Shown here: positions 49,891 to 64,000 of the stretch, piece after piece
Layout of the letters: each line of letters starts with the position of its first letter
How positions within the stretch are numbered: position 1 is the first letter of the stretch
Assembly: GCF_947242115.1 (NCBI RefSeq)
Contig: NC_074726.1
Coordinates: 5,387,951 to 5,451,950, forward strand
DNA from: Biomphalaria glabrata
Lineage: Eukaryota; Mollusca; Gastropoda; Planorbidae
Direction: 5' to 3'
Length of the DNA: 64,000 bases
Position numbers and translations under genes: made by a program
The notes under the pieces: model-generated
The model's database searches: none
What the model was told of the DNA's origin: nothing
The model's input: the letters and a program-made list of their open reading frames with translations, nothing else

Positions 49891-51070
49891 TGGACGTAGC
49901 CAGGGAGAGGGGTTGGGGTTCAAACCCCACCGCAGGAGGGGGATCGGAATTTAGTGACTGATTTTTTGCTTTGATTTTGTTTATTTAAGGTGAGATTTTA
50001 ATACAAAACCATCACTTGTCACACCAAAACCAAGGGGGGTTTTGAATTTAAAACCCCCTACCAGTGGGTTTTGCAGTTAAATCTCCCTCTTCTATAAAAC
50101 AAAACAAAAAAAATGCAAACAACAATCCCCAATTTCCAAAAGCACAGTTAAGGAAGATTTTAATTTTAAACCCCCTCCAAAATTTACGATAAACCCCCTC
50201 TTCAATATAAAAAAAAGCAAATTACACACTCAAAATTCTATGAGCGTAGCCAAAAGGGTTTTGAGTTTACCACCTCCCCTTTCAGTAGGTTTTGAAGCTA
50301 AAAAATACCTCTTTAATATGAAAAAAAAAATTTACGCTCTCAAAATGTTATGAGCTTGGCTAAATTGGTTTTGACTCATTTTTGAGTTTAAACACCCCTT
50401 CAGCGAAAAAAATACCTCTTTAATAATAATAAAAAAAAGCAAATTATACACTAAAAATGTTATAAGTATAGTCAAAGAGGTTTTGAGTTTAAACTCCCCT
50501 TCAGTGGAGTTTGAAGCTAAAAAAAAAAACCTTTCCAATATAAAAAAAAAGAAAATTACACACTCTAAAATCTATGAGCGTAGCCAAAAGGGGTTTTGAG
50601 TTTAAACCCCCCGCCAGCGGGGTTTGAAGCTAAAAAATACATCTTCAATATAAAAAAAAAAAAAAAAAGTAATTTACGCACTCAAAATGCAATGATCGAA
50701 GCCGAAAGGGATTTTTAGTTTAAACCCAACTTCAGAGGGGTTTGATGCTAAAAGTACTTCAATATAAATAAGCAAATTACACACTAAAAATATTTGAGCG
50801 TAGCCAAGCCATTGGGGGTTTTGAGTTTAAACCCCTCTCCTACAGATGGCTTTTTAAAACCTCTACAGAGCGTTTTGAGGTGGAAAATCTCGATTTTCAA
50901 TATAATTCTAAAGCAAACTACAGTTACCAAATTCTATGAATTTAAAAAAAAAAAAAAAACTCCAGAGATTTTTCACTTCAAAACCAACAGATGATTTTGA
51001 CGATAAAACTTCCATTTTCGATATAAAATCTAAAGCAAACTACAGTCACCTGATTTCAAAAGCTTATTTA
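49885..51070. repeat. Degenerate repeats of about 105-115 bp, about nine copies
   Basis: The recurring order is gggttttgagtttaaacccc, cttcagtggggtttgaagct, a poly-A stretch, gcaaattacacactcaaaat and tatgagcgtagccaaa. The copies differ by point changes and A-run length. The first unit starts catggacgtagccaggg next to a (TA)n tract. It lies upstream of the CARD-ankyrin coding region and has no gene. Confidence 0.75.
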
Positions 51071-51134
51071 AGAGAGCGTATTCAAGAGAGGTTACACATT
51101 TCTACCAGTGGCGGGGCTCCATTAATAAATTGCA

Positions 51135-51490
51135 GTGAATAGTCATCTGCCGAAATTGAAAAACACTAACTGTGGCTCAACAAAGATGGCTAAGACAGAT
51201 TTTAGGAGTCAGTTATGGAGATCGGGTCTAAATCAAGGAAATCCTATGCCGAACTGGGAGGCGACACCTTAGTAAGATTATGACAGAGCGTCGCATAAGG
51301 TTTGCGGGACATGTTCTTCGACAAAATGAATTACGCATAATAAGAGTTGCGATGACATCCTAGTACAATTTGGCGTCACACATTTATGGAGGTCCTCAGA
51401 GTAGATGGGAAGAGGCTTCAGACATTACCAGTCACAAATTTTTAAACAGCTTGATGGCAAATGCGCCGAACGGCGCGGGAGGGCTTAAGT
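51135..51490 (+). mobile_element. LINE 3'-end fragment, heavily degraded
   Basis: The same protein tail as 45510-46135: gcgtcgcataaggtttgcgg, then tggaggtcctcagagtag and aaatgcgccgaacggcgcgg. It is internally deleted and out of frame in several places. Confidence 0.65.
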
Positions 51491-51499
51491 CAGTAAGAA

Positions 51500-52420
51500 T
51501 AGCACATTAGGTTTTGAAATAAAACTTTCTAATAGCAGTGAAATGCACTGTAGATACCTCAGAATATGCATTTTGTTGGCTTTCAATACCAGAAATAGTG
51601 CTTGGCGGCGGGGCTCCAGGAAGAACCTATTCTAGGGCACAATAAACGTCTTACAAAAAAAATGAAGGTTCACAATGTAATAAAGATTATGTACACACAG
51701 ACATATACATATATATATAAATATTTTTTTCGCGGGGAGGGGGAGAGGTTTTCCGCCCCCGGAAAAAAATACAGGCTACGCACATGATAAATATATGTAT
51801 AGAGATATATATATAATATCTTAATCTTTATAACGTACTGCTGTACTGATTTTCTTAATGACTTGTATTCCCATTGTTCTTTATTGGCAGCCTCTCGCCA
51901 TTCTTTGGTATTCTCCTTGTTACCATGTCTGATTGTCTGATCCCCGGCACATCACAGTTACAACATTTTAGCACCCCTGATGACTTTCGGCAAAGATCAA
52001 CAACGAATTCAACTAACAAGAGAGAAACTTACAAACTGTGACACCAGGTTCTTTAACTGTGATTCTAACCTATAACTTAAACGCCTTGGCAAACGACCCG
52101 TTGATAATAGGGATGTAACTAATTACATTGCTTAGATCCCTCTCGGATAGATCAGTAGATAAGACAGTTCGATGGAAGGGAACTTCCTTGGGGTCTTAAG
52201 TTCTGAGAGTATGACTAAAATCTTTCGCTAATTACAAAGACGTAGAGCTTTTTAAGTCAAATAAAATATATCCCAAGAAGGACTACAACGGACATACGTT
52301 GAGTACAAAGGTGAATCACCTAACTGGAGGTACTCGGCTGTGGTCAGAGAGAAAGAAAGATGTTACATTACATGATATTATAACCATTAAAAAAAACCTT
52401 AAGGGCAAGGGCGTCACCAG
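51500..52420. other. Intergenic, no gene seen
   Basis: Low-complexity and AT-rich sequence with a few short TA tracts. No exon or repeat family was recognised. Confidence 0.4.
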
Positions 52421-52429
52421 GCTTACCAA

Positions 52430-52650
52430 AAAGCCGTGCATGCCGTCACAGACCAGGACGAGGTGAAACGTATACATCACAAAGGAATGGAGGGGCCTGA
52501 CATTGAGGGAGATTCTATCCAGGGCAAAAGACAGAAAGGAATGGAGAGGGTCGGTCGACAGATCTTGTGTGGTGCCTCAAAAGTCCAAAAAACTAAAGGG
52601 ATAGGTGAAGGTGAACTGGTGAAGGCGAAAATGTGTAAAATTCCTAAGGT
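52430..52650 (+). repeat. Dispersed repeat, possible LINE remnant
   Basis: The words acattgagggagattctatc and aggaatggagagggtcggtc recur in diverged form at 55665-55740 and 56970-57090. Three copies in 5 kb show a dispersed family. Coding origin is possible but not shown. Confidence 0.45.
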
Positions 52651-52699
52651 GCTAACAAGAAAATCAACTTAGCCCTAAATCGTTGACACATCCGATAAA

Positions 52700-53460
52700 A
52701 ACTGCACATCTGGTAATCCTCTCTTTCCATTAATATATTTTTAATATGAATAAAATAAACTTTAAATTAGGGAAAAGATATACTCAAAAAGCTACTTACA
52801 TATTATTTTACACTTAATTCCTTTAGAGTCAATGAGAACCTATTTAAATATAGCTTCTTTAGTAGCTTGAAATGTTGATATCTTGTTAGTGGGACATGCG
52901 TTTACCGCCAATTTAGGTTTTTATAAAGCAATACCTCAGTTCAAGTGTTTGAAAACTACCCAGAATCAAGGTATTGGGTCACACACACAAAACAACACAT
53001 AACGGTAATTTGAAACTAAAATTTCGCAATGTACAGATTTTTTACACTAAAATTTCTACATGTTATTTATAAATATTATTTGTGAAATGTATTTGTAACT
53101 GTGGTGTTTGATTTATCTGCCTTTTTATTTTGCTCTATTCTCTGTGATTTTAAACAAAGGAAGGTCTTAATATGCATAATTTCCAGCCTTTTCCTTTATT
53201 TATGGTTATATAGTACATCTTGCTCTAACGGGAAACCTAAGAAGGGTTTATACTTATCTAGTGAAACAATATAGTGGTTATCAAATTTCATCAGTAAATT
53301 TTTTAAAAAAATATAAAAAAAATATAGTAATCCTCCACACACACACATATGCACAGACCCAATTAAGGGTATACTCTCGATCAAAAACAAAGGTAAGAAC
53401 AGTGTACTTAGCTAATATTGGGAAAACCCGATTTTATAAATAGAATTTTCCATTTCCTAT
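52700..53460. other. Intergenic, no gene seen
   Basis: AT-rich, with one short CA run near 53337. No supported coding segment. Confidence 0.45.
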
Positions 53461-53473
53461 GATATGATTAGAT

Positions 53474-53674
53474 CAGCGGTTCTCAACCTTTTATGCTCGG
53501 CGACCCCTTTTTACAATTCGTCTATCTGCCGCGACCCCCCCACACACACACACACATACGGCAGTAGAAGAATAGAGAATAATAATCTATATTTTCGATG
53601 GTTTTAGGCGACCCCAGGCAAATCGTCAATCGACCCCCCAAAGGGGGTCGCAATCCACAGGTTGAGAACCCCTG
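53474..53674. mobile_element. hAT MITE, 201 bp, with perfect 8-bp target duplication
   Basis: The termini cagcggttctcaacc and ggttgagaacccctg are near-perfect inverted repeats. The element is flanked on both sides by gattagat (53466-53473 and 53675-53682). The inside is GC-rich with the words ggcgacccc and gggggtcgc. It is the same family as 55343-55542. The intact target duplication suggests a fairly recent insertion. Confidence 0.92.
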
Positions 53675-53968
53675 GATTAGATCGAGATTTAGTATTTATA
53701 AAGAATTCAACTTAAAAAAACACATTGCCTTATGATTTCTCTTCCTTTTAGACGCGCGCTAACAGGACAAAAGTCCTAACAACATTACACAAATATATAT
53801 ATCTAGACTTTACTGTGTTATTGTACACATTTTACTTCAACAGACGCAACAAGTACTGATTCATAGAAATAATAATTTGCAATATAACCCAAATTTTAAA
53901 TTAGTATTGAAAACCATAGTTTTTTTATGTTGTACGTGAAACTGATATTTAAAATTATTATTACAAAA

Positions 53969-54040
53969 TATGTGGCGGGTCGGATAAAACGTTTCATTGG
54001 GCCGGAGTTTGCCCGCGGGCCGTAGTTTGACCATCACTGA
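53969..54040. mobile_element. hAT element right-end fragment
   Basis: gggtcggataaaacgtttca, then ttgcccgcgggccgtagttt and gaccatcactg. This is the terminal part of the CAGNGNNGGNCAAACTACGGCCCGC-type hAT family, related to 20921-21693. No matching left end was found. Confidence 0.55.
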
Positions 54041-54069
54041 TTTGAGGTCTTTATTTATTGTTCTTCCTT

Positions 54070-54820
54070 GAGAGAGCAAGGAAAGACAAAAATTCTGTTT
54101 CCCACATAGATCACCCTCAATAGCAAGACTTGCCAAAATGTTCTCTCTTCCTGAATTGTTCACCTCATGCAATTCTTCATTAGTTTGAAGCGCGAGACGT
54201 TTCTTCCCCAGGTACGGGTATTGCTAAAAAAATATTCTGAATTCAACAAAGTAGCTAGGGAAAGCAGCATGAGGTAAGCCAATTTTTTTTTTTTGGGGGG
54301 GGGGGGCGGGGGGGGGGGGCTGGGGGATTTTTTTTTCTGCCCCCCCCCCTCCATATATAAAATTTCTTCTTGTGTTTTGGTGGTATTCAGTAAAATACTT
54401 CTTAAAGATTCCATTTCATCTGCTCGCATATATCCCATCAACTCTGTTTCCTTAGACAAGTCATCGAATCCATTGCAGTACTCAAATCTACTGTTTCACC
54501 TTGCAGCTCTTTACTCACAAAGTGACGTGAATTTGTGTTGTCCATATTAAATGGCACACAAAATGATAATGTTGTCTATTTTCCAGAAGATTTTTAACGA
54601 GTTTTCGGGATATTTTAATAGTTTCAAAAGATTTCCAGGAGCTCCTGGAAACAGAATAGGCCATGGTTATAATGGTTTAATTTAATAACTTACCCCTAAA
54701 AATAGCGCGGAGCCTTTAAAAGTAAGGGGCCATTGATGTCGAATGTCAAAATGAAGGGGCCGCTAAAGGCAAAGCCCCCCATGGCCTCCGAATCTCTAGT
54801 TACTCCACTGGACCTGCCGG
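54070..54820 (-). mobile_element. hAT transposon fragment (transposase C-terminus)
   Basis: The minus strand carries GRNVSRFKLMKNCMR and, in the next frame, GRENILASLAIEGDLCGKQN, which together match the hAT dimerisation block seen better preserved at 511-690. The sequence is frameshifted and interrupted by a poly-G/T tract at 54282-54346. The 54540-54800 part is homologous to 700-950. Confidence 0.6.
54282..54346. repeat. Homopolymer cluster (poly-T, poly-G, poly-C)
   Basis: A run of T, then long G runs broken by single C and CT, then T and C runs. Such tracts are prone to sequencing error, so base calls here are unreliable. Confidence 0.85.
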
Positions 54821-54829
54821 TCTATGGAA

Positions 54830-55330
54830 GAGTCTTTTTTTGTTACCGGTATTAGAAAGCTTATAACAATTCACTTTTTCTGTCTGGAACACTTTGATTC
54901 TCTCCCTTGCCATTCTCCAATTAAGTTGAAGCTTTGCGCAATTGTTTATTGTACCGGTACCAAACAAACATGAATCATAAAAAAAAACAAAAAAAAAAAC
55001 AATTAGTCAATTAAATAGAGGTAATTAATTAAGTTCATGTAATATAAAAAAGGGGAAATAAATCATACAGAAATGAGATATATGGAGTTCCCTCCCTCTT
55101 TGAAAAACAAAACAAAACAACCAAAAATAACCCTTTTTTTTTAACTATTTATACGAGAGTTGTTGATAAATAAGTGTTGAATACAACAAGTAACAGACAG
55201 TAATGTAAGAACAAATGTGGAGTCTTGACGAGGAGAACTAAAGTTTGATAATTGAATCCAATGAAGGAGAAAACTGCCCCATATCGTTGTATTAAGCTAT
55301 GTCAGAGATGCACAAATAGAACATGTCTGA
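54830..55330. other. Intergenic, no gene seen
   Basis: AT-rich sequence with A-runs. No exon or known repeat recognised. Confidence 0.4.
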
Positions 55331-55342
55331 AAAGCTTTAAGT

Positions 55343-55542
55343 CAGCGGTTCTCAACCTTTTATGCTCGGCGACTCCTTTTTACAATCCCCCACTTAGCCG
55401 CGACCCCCCCCCCTCCCGCACGCACACACAGCAATAGAAGAATAGACAATAACAATCGTTTTTTTCAATGGTCTTTGGCGACCCCTGGAAAATCGTCAAT
55501 CGACCCCCAAGGGGGTCGCGATCCACAGGTTGAGAACCCCTG
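55343..55542. mobile_element. hAT MITE, 200 bp, with perfect 8-bp target duplication
   Basis: It has the same termini as 53474-53674 and is flanked by ctttaagt on both sides (55335-55342 and 55543-55550). The two copies share most of their interior, including gggggtcgcgatccacaggt. Confidence 0.92.
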
Positions 55543-55825
55543 CTTTAAGTCTTTGCATCAACTGTTGTGACTTCTGTCTCTCCCCCTCTCTCATTTTGGG
55601 CTACATACCTTCAAACTACACTCACGTCACTTAATATATATATCCCCAATAGCTATTAACTTCTAGAGCCAACACTGACAAAAGACAGAGAGAAATGGAG
55701 AGAGGGTTGTCAATCATGTGTGGTACCCCATGTCATGGGGTGTGTGGGTTTCCTAGGTAATGATGAAGAAAGGATAATCTTGCAAGATAAGTGACTCTTT
55801 CATATGATATGTTAGGGCTATGTCA

Positions 55826-56300
55826 ACTCTTCCAAAATATCAGAGTTTCTGACGATACCATACTTCTGAGCATACTTCTTAGCAGCTAGTATTAATGCGG
55901 TGTCGCTATCTTTGTTTTGTAATTTCAATTGTGGATTCAGCTTCAGTAAGTCACCAACAAACTCTCCCAGATCTTGCTCCACGGCTACCATCAATGGGAG
56001 AGAACCCATCTTTATTTTGTACGTCTATGTCTACTTGAGACTTCAGTAAAACTCCAAATACATAAACATTTTTATTAAGTATGCTGTTTAGCAATGCAGT
56101 ATTTCCCACGTTGTCAACAGCATTCAAATCCGAATATGTAAGTAAATATGATGCACAAGTCCAATATCTTGATAAATTTTGCGTTTCCATTTAGGGCGCG
56201 ATGCATAAGGGCTGTCATGCTCTTGTTACCTGTACCATCAATCTCCGCCCCTGCTCGAATCAGATTCATGACTTTGAGAGCTCATTTGATTACACCTAAT
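55826..56300 (-). pseudogene. Broken partial duplicate of the CARD-ankyrin last exon
   Basis: It matches the ankyrin exon region 37316-37880 on the same strand with few substitutions: VDNVGNTALL, VQNKDGFSP, VAVEQDLGEFVG and LQNKDSDTALILAAKKYAQK. An extra G near 55997 shifts the frame. About 70 bp corresponding to the SEDGRTALMYAS repeat are deleted around 56160, and the match is ragged at both ends. It lacks the N-terminal exons and any start. It is a recent partial segmental duplication, not a functional gene. Confidence 0.85.
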
Positions 56301-56514
56301 TAAACAATAGAGTCAAAATCGTGTCCGTATAGTATGGCTTTAATGCATTGAATGACTACAAGAAACAGATCTCAAGCATTTTGTGAACGCTTTCTTACGT
56401 ACGAGTTACAAGCACATTGAGTACATAACTTAAAAGGAGATCAACATCTGATATAGTAAATCATTTTCATAAGACAATATGGTACAACTTACAAAGTTCA
56501 GAGAAGGCACTTAG

Positions 56515-56893
56515 AAGATTATTCTATCTCACTCTACCTCCTCCATCTCTCTCTTTTTCTCTTCCTCTCTTTATTTTTCTCTCTCTCTCTCCATCTCTCA
56601 ACCCCTCTCTCTCTCTCCCTTCCTCCATCTATTTCTCTCTCTATCTCCCTCTCTTTCTGTCTCACTACCTCTCTCCTCTCTTTCTTTCTCTACCTCCCTG
56701 TCTTTCTCTCTCTCTTGCTACCTTTCTTTCTCTTTTTTTTTCTCTCTACCTCCTTCTCTCTCTACCTCCCTACCTCTCTTTCTGTCACTCTCTACCTCCC
56801 TCTCTTTCTTTTTTTTCTCTCTCTCTATACCTTCCTCTCTCTGGCTACCTCCCTTTCTCTTTTTCTACCTCCCTCTCTCTCTCTCTACCTACA
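56515..56893. repeat. Polypyrimidine tract, about 380 bp
   Basis: Nearly all C and T on the plus strand, in irregular CTCTCT, CTACCTCC and CTTTCT blocks. Such tracts can form triplex DNA. Confidence 0.9.
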
Positions 56894-57369
56894 GGATCAC
56901 AGTGGTGATTAGGCAGGCCCCAAGGTTACTGTTCGCCACCAGAGAAAGGAAGAAGAGTAAGCTCAGGTAAGACAACATGTAACAATGGAAAGGCCTGTCA
57001 TTGAAAGAGAGTCTCTAATCCTGACAAAAGTCAGAGAGGAATGGAGAGAGATGGTTGTGAAATCATATGCAGTGCCCCAACTGTTCAACATATTAATTGA
57101 TTCAGGTGAAGTGATGAGACTTGCAAACTCTTCAGAGACTCAAAGTGGCTCAGCACTGAACGGGTATTACGAAAATGCCTTTAACGATTTTTTGGTTAGA
57201 AATTTGACAGTTTATGTCTTTTTTTATAATTTTAAACATGGCTTCAGCGGGAATTCCCGAATTTGACCCAACTGTTTCTTTTAGTCATTAAGAGTTGAAC
57301 AGATACAATAGACGTAAAAAAAAACATTTTGCAGGTCTTATGTAGAACTCATTCTCCCAGAGAGCTCAG

Positions 57370-58345
57370 AGGGTTAGGGTAAACAATGTTATATCTAATG
57401 AACGCATAGTTAACACAGGGGCGCCCCAGGGGGCTGTAACATCGCCATTGTGGTTCATTTTGTACACCAATGATTTTCAATCCGATAGTTCTTGTTGCTC
57501 CTTCACAAAATTCGCTGATGATGCGGCTCTTCTTGCCCTGCTCTCAGAGAGCTCAGACGTAAATGAGTATTTCAAAGAACTAGAACACATTGAGGAATAC
57601 TGTAAAGATAATTTTTTATTATTAAATGTAAAAAAAACCAAAGAAATGATAATCGATTTTCGTAGGGACAAGAAGGGAAATGATATTGTTTCTGTAGCTG
57701 GAGAGACTATTGAAATTGTGCAAACCTTTAAATACCTTGGTACTATCCTAGACAATAAACTAAATTTTACTGTAAATACTGATTATATCAGCAAAAAAGG
57801 GCAGCAAAGATTACGACTACTAAGAAAACTGTCCTCGTTTAATGTTAGCGAAAAGGCCTTGGCTATGTTTTATCACGCTCACATCTGCAATATTTTAAGT
57901 TTCAATATCACTGCCTGGTATGGCAATCTGAGCATTAAAAATAAAAATAAACTTAATAGAATCCTAAATGCTGCTGGCAAAATCATTGGCAAAAAACAAA
58001 CCCCATTTGGTCAGTTTTTTGAGACAAACATCTATAAAAAAGCTAACAAGAACCTCGAAATAAAGAATCACCCTTTGTGTCAGGATTTTGTGATTTTACC
58101 ATCACAAAAGAGATACAAGACACCGATAGCAAAGACAAACAGACACAAACACTCTTTTGTTCCCCTGGCAATCAAATCATTAAATAAGAACAATCTGGTA
58201 TAAACTTTGTCACATGTAAATTATGAGTGCGTCTGGTGTGAATGTACACTTTGGTTTCTTATAGTTATAATGTTTTTTGTTTGGTGTAATGCACAAATTG
58301 TAAGACAAATTTCCTTACGGATAATAAAGATTATTATTATTATTA
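57370..58345 (+). mobile_element. CR1/L2-like LINE, RT C-terminal half and 3' end
   Basis: 251 codons open at 57448 with WFILYTNDF, the RT catalytic box FADDAAL, VKKTKEMIIDFRR, IVQTFKYLGTIL, then LNRILNAAGKIIGKKQTPFG and HSFVPLAIKSLN-stop. An untranslated tail of about 110 bp follows, ending in (ATT)n at 58331-58352. Compared with a full element the endonuclease and RT N-terminus are missing. The open frame suggests it is among the youngest LINE copies here. The clade is an estimate. Confidence 0.85.
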
Positions 58346-58477
58346 TTATTATTACTGTCAATAGAAGACCTTGATTGTGCAAAGTTCACTGGAAAGACTT
58401 CTTGCATTAATGAAGCATTACAAGAAAGAAATCAAATAAGAAATTACAGTCCACCATCGGTCTTATAAAGGAGACTG

Positions 58478-58479
<2 letters not shown>

Positions 58480-58532
<53 letters not shown>
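58480..58532. repeat. (TA)n microsatellite
   Basis: About 50 bp of pure TA dinucleotides. Confidence 0.95.
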
Positions 58533-58536
<4 letters not shown>

Positions 58537-58773
58537 TTTCTTAATGTTACGTATTAGCCTAGCGTTAAAACTACAGAAGACAGCAACATTAAAAGAAAAG
58601 TCTAATTTTAATATAATAAATTGAGCGTTCTTAAATGTTTTACAATCTTTTTTATTCTAAGTGACTAAGCAATTTTCCGAATTTAAAAATATTTTAATTT
58701 AATATTTACATAAGGTAAAGTAAATTAAACAAAAAAAAAGTGTTTCTTCAACTATGTAGATGATTTCTGGTAG

Positions 58774-58863
58774 CAGGGCCGAATTTAATGGTGGGCAGGT
58801 GGGGCCCAGGGGCCTCCACAAAAATTCTACCACGGGGCCTCCAGATACTTAAATGCGGCCCTG
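58774..58863. mobile_element. Very short (90-bp) MITE with perfect 8-bp target duplication
   Basis: It runs from cagggccgaatttaatggtg to aaatgcggccctg, with cagggccg/cggccctg inverted termini. It is flanked by tctggtag on both sides (58766-58773 and 58864-58871). The 8-bp duplication and CAG...CTG ends fit the hAT superfamily. Confidence 0.88.
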
Positions 58864-58871
58864 TCTGGTAG

Positions 58872-59449
58872 ATTGTGTAAACTTGCACAAAGGAGGTTTA
58901 CTAATAAAAAAAAGAAACAATAATGCATAGAGGCTAAACGTTTTAATGAAAAGGTCAACATTTTCAGATAACGTTGTATAACAGAAATTGTTGTATAACG
59001 GAAATCGTGTTTTGATATGTTTTTTTACAAGTGAACAAAAAGTTTGTGTACAATACAATATTTGATCTCACTTCTTTTCTAGTCTCATATTTTAAAGGTT
59101 CACAATAATTGACCTTAGCCTCACAGACATTTAAATTCACTCACTTACACACTACTTATTTACGTATTTTCAGACTACAAAAAATGATATATGGAATGCA
59201 AACAAGATTACCAGAGCGTGCTGTATTGTCTTTCAAGCTTAGACTTACACTGTCATAATGTGTACGCTCTTGACATCAGGCTTTTAATAAACAGTGTCAA
59301 CATGCTTACAATCTGGACAAGGTGCTGTTAGGACAAGAAATAAGAAAGTATTGTAAGTAGTAATCTCGGAACCAAAAGGGTAGCTAAGCTGCTGTGCGGA
59401 CACGAATGCGATTAGATAGTGTTGGTTTGAGCACAACAATGCTTATAAT
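58872..59449. other. Intergenic, no gene seen
   Basis: AT-rich sequence with no exon-like segment. Confidence 0.4.
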
Positions 59450-59612
59450 CTCGACATAATACGTTTAGTCTTGACATAATACTTTAAGTCTTGACATAAT
59501 GCTTTTAGTCTTGACATAATACTTTAAGTCTTGACATAATGCTTACAGTCTTAACATAATACTTTAAGTCTTGACATAATGCTTACAGACTTGACGTAAT
59601 GCCTATGGCGTT
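59450..59612. repeat. 20-bp tandem array, about 8 copies
   Basis: The unit is gtcttgacataatactttaa, with alternating variants (tacttta / tgcttaca) suggesting a 40-bp higher-order repeat. The outer units are more diverged. Confidence 0.9.
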
Positions 59613-60414
59613 GGTATAATTTATTTAATTATGAAAAAAATTCTTCTAATTAAAATATAGAATTGTACAGAAATGTCTTTTAATTCCCAATATGTACATT
59701 ATATTATGTAATTAAGAATGAATAGATCTTTACGGTCTATCATTCTAAAGATTAATTATAATTCCCATCATATTACAGAGTATTTCAATGTTTGCCTGCT
59801 ATCCATTACAATATCCTACATCAGATAGTAGCAGTCTAAAGTATAAAAAAAAAATGAAATAAAAACATTACTTTTTATATACATACATTATTTACATAAT
59901 TTAAACGTTTATAACATTTAAAAAATTCTTCAAAAATATTATTATGCCAAACTCATGAATTTAAAAGTATAATGTTCATAAAATTATTAGAAAGACTTTC
60001 ATGCAGAAAGCTCCAATAACAGCAACGAACTAGGTCATTTGATATGTCAATTTTTTTTATTTTTTTTTGCAATGTAATAAAAAAGAATTGTTGTTAGGGA
60101 AGGGGAAAAATTGCCATCCCAAATAACAAGTATATACATGTATTATTCTTAAGTAGTACATACAAGTAAAAACAAAAAAAAACATAAATGTGATCTTTAA
60201 AGTGTAAACAAAAAGGCGATTAAGTTTAGAGCAGAAATAAAAAAAAAATTAATACTTTTACATACATTTGCATTTTCACATCTTTAATTATTCTGTATTT
60301 ATAAAAAAAAAATTGTTAAGTGCGTCTAAATCTAAACAATTAGTTTACTGCTTTAAAGATAACAAAAGACAACTGAATTGACAACTTACATAGTACTTTA
60401 GTTTTTTGTTTTTT
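59613..60414. other. Region downstream of the kinase gene, no gene seen
   Basis: AT-rich with many short A and T runs. It probably includes the kinase 3' UTR at its right end: TTTATT at 60415-60420 is AATAAA on the minus strand, about 100 bp beyond the stop codon. Confidence 0.4.
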
Positions 60415-60521
60415 TTTATTGTACAAGGTTCTAATTGGTTAATAGTATTGTAACCTTTATCGTTATAGTGATTATGACAGGAATGTAAAGAGTACTATTG
60501 AATAGAAGAAATCTTTAAAAA

Positions 60522-64000
<3,479 letters not shown>

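Noticed and set aside
56715-56912. Leu/Ser/Phe-rich frame resembling membrane segments
   Set aside because: The tract is pure polypyrimidine, which always translates into Leu, Ser, Phe and Pro. There is no gene evidence.

Overview
This is eukaryotic genomic DNA. It is AT-rich, intron-rich and full of interspersed repeats. Several things point to a freshwater gastropod, most likely a hygrophilan snail of the Biomphalaria/Bulinus/Physella kind: AIG1/GIMAP-type GTPase genes, at least three recurring tRNA-derived SINE families, mollusc-type LINEs, hAT MITEs and a Helitron-like element. The species is inferred from gene content; no database search was possible. I found no bacterial operon structure, rRNA or genuine tRNA, and no recognisable intact virus-like element.

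Layout. (1) 1-12 kb: a repeat-rich flank, then the last two exons (3520-3675 and 4487-5207, +) of a gene whose product looks like a degenerate GIMAP without a normal GTPase core. (2) 12.7-19.9 kb: a five-exon gene (+) for a 269-aa secreted, cysteine-rich protein; its introns carry SINE and LINE fragments. (3) 22.4-23.7 kb: a GIMAP GTPase (+) with canonical GTPase motifs and a C-terminal CIIL prenylation-like tail. (4) 29.0-33.2 kb: an ORF of about 17 decapeptide repeats plus a helical segment, and 1.8 kb downstream a GIMAP exon lacking its own start codon. A phase-0 donor at 29941/29942 and a phase-0 acceptor before 31755 make a fusion gene likely. (5) 37.06-49.6 kb: a nine-exon gene (-) rebuilt by splice phase, encoding a 650-aa protein with an N-terminal CARD-like death fold, a coiled-coil linker and about nine ankyrin repeats. 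One intron holds a foldback-like element with inverted minisatellite arms and another holds a 17-bp array of about 37 copies. (6) 55.8-56.3 kb: a broken duplicate of the ankyrin exon. (7) 60.5-64.0 kb: the three last exons of a protein tyrosine kinase (-), which continues beyond the window.

Biology. GIMAP GTPases, CARD proteins and tyrosine kinases all belong to innate immune or signalling repertoires, and GIMAPs are expanded in molluscs. Three GIMAP-related genes plus a CARD-ankyrin gene within about 46 kb therefore look like an immune-type cluster. That role is inference from family membership. The exon structures rest on reading-frame continuity and splice-site consensus only, without transcripts.

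Novelty. The best candidates for something undescribed are the CARD-coiled-coil-ankyrin architecture, the decapeptide-repeat/GIMAP fusion, the pseudo-GTPase relative that shares a KQPL motif with the two intact GIMAPs, and the foldback element with mirrored minisatellite arms.
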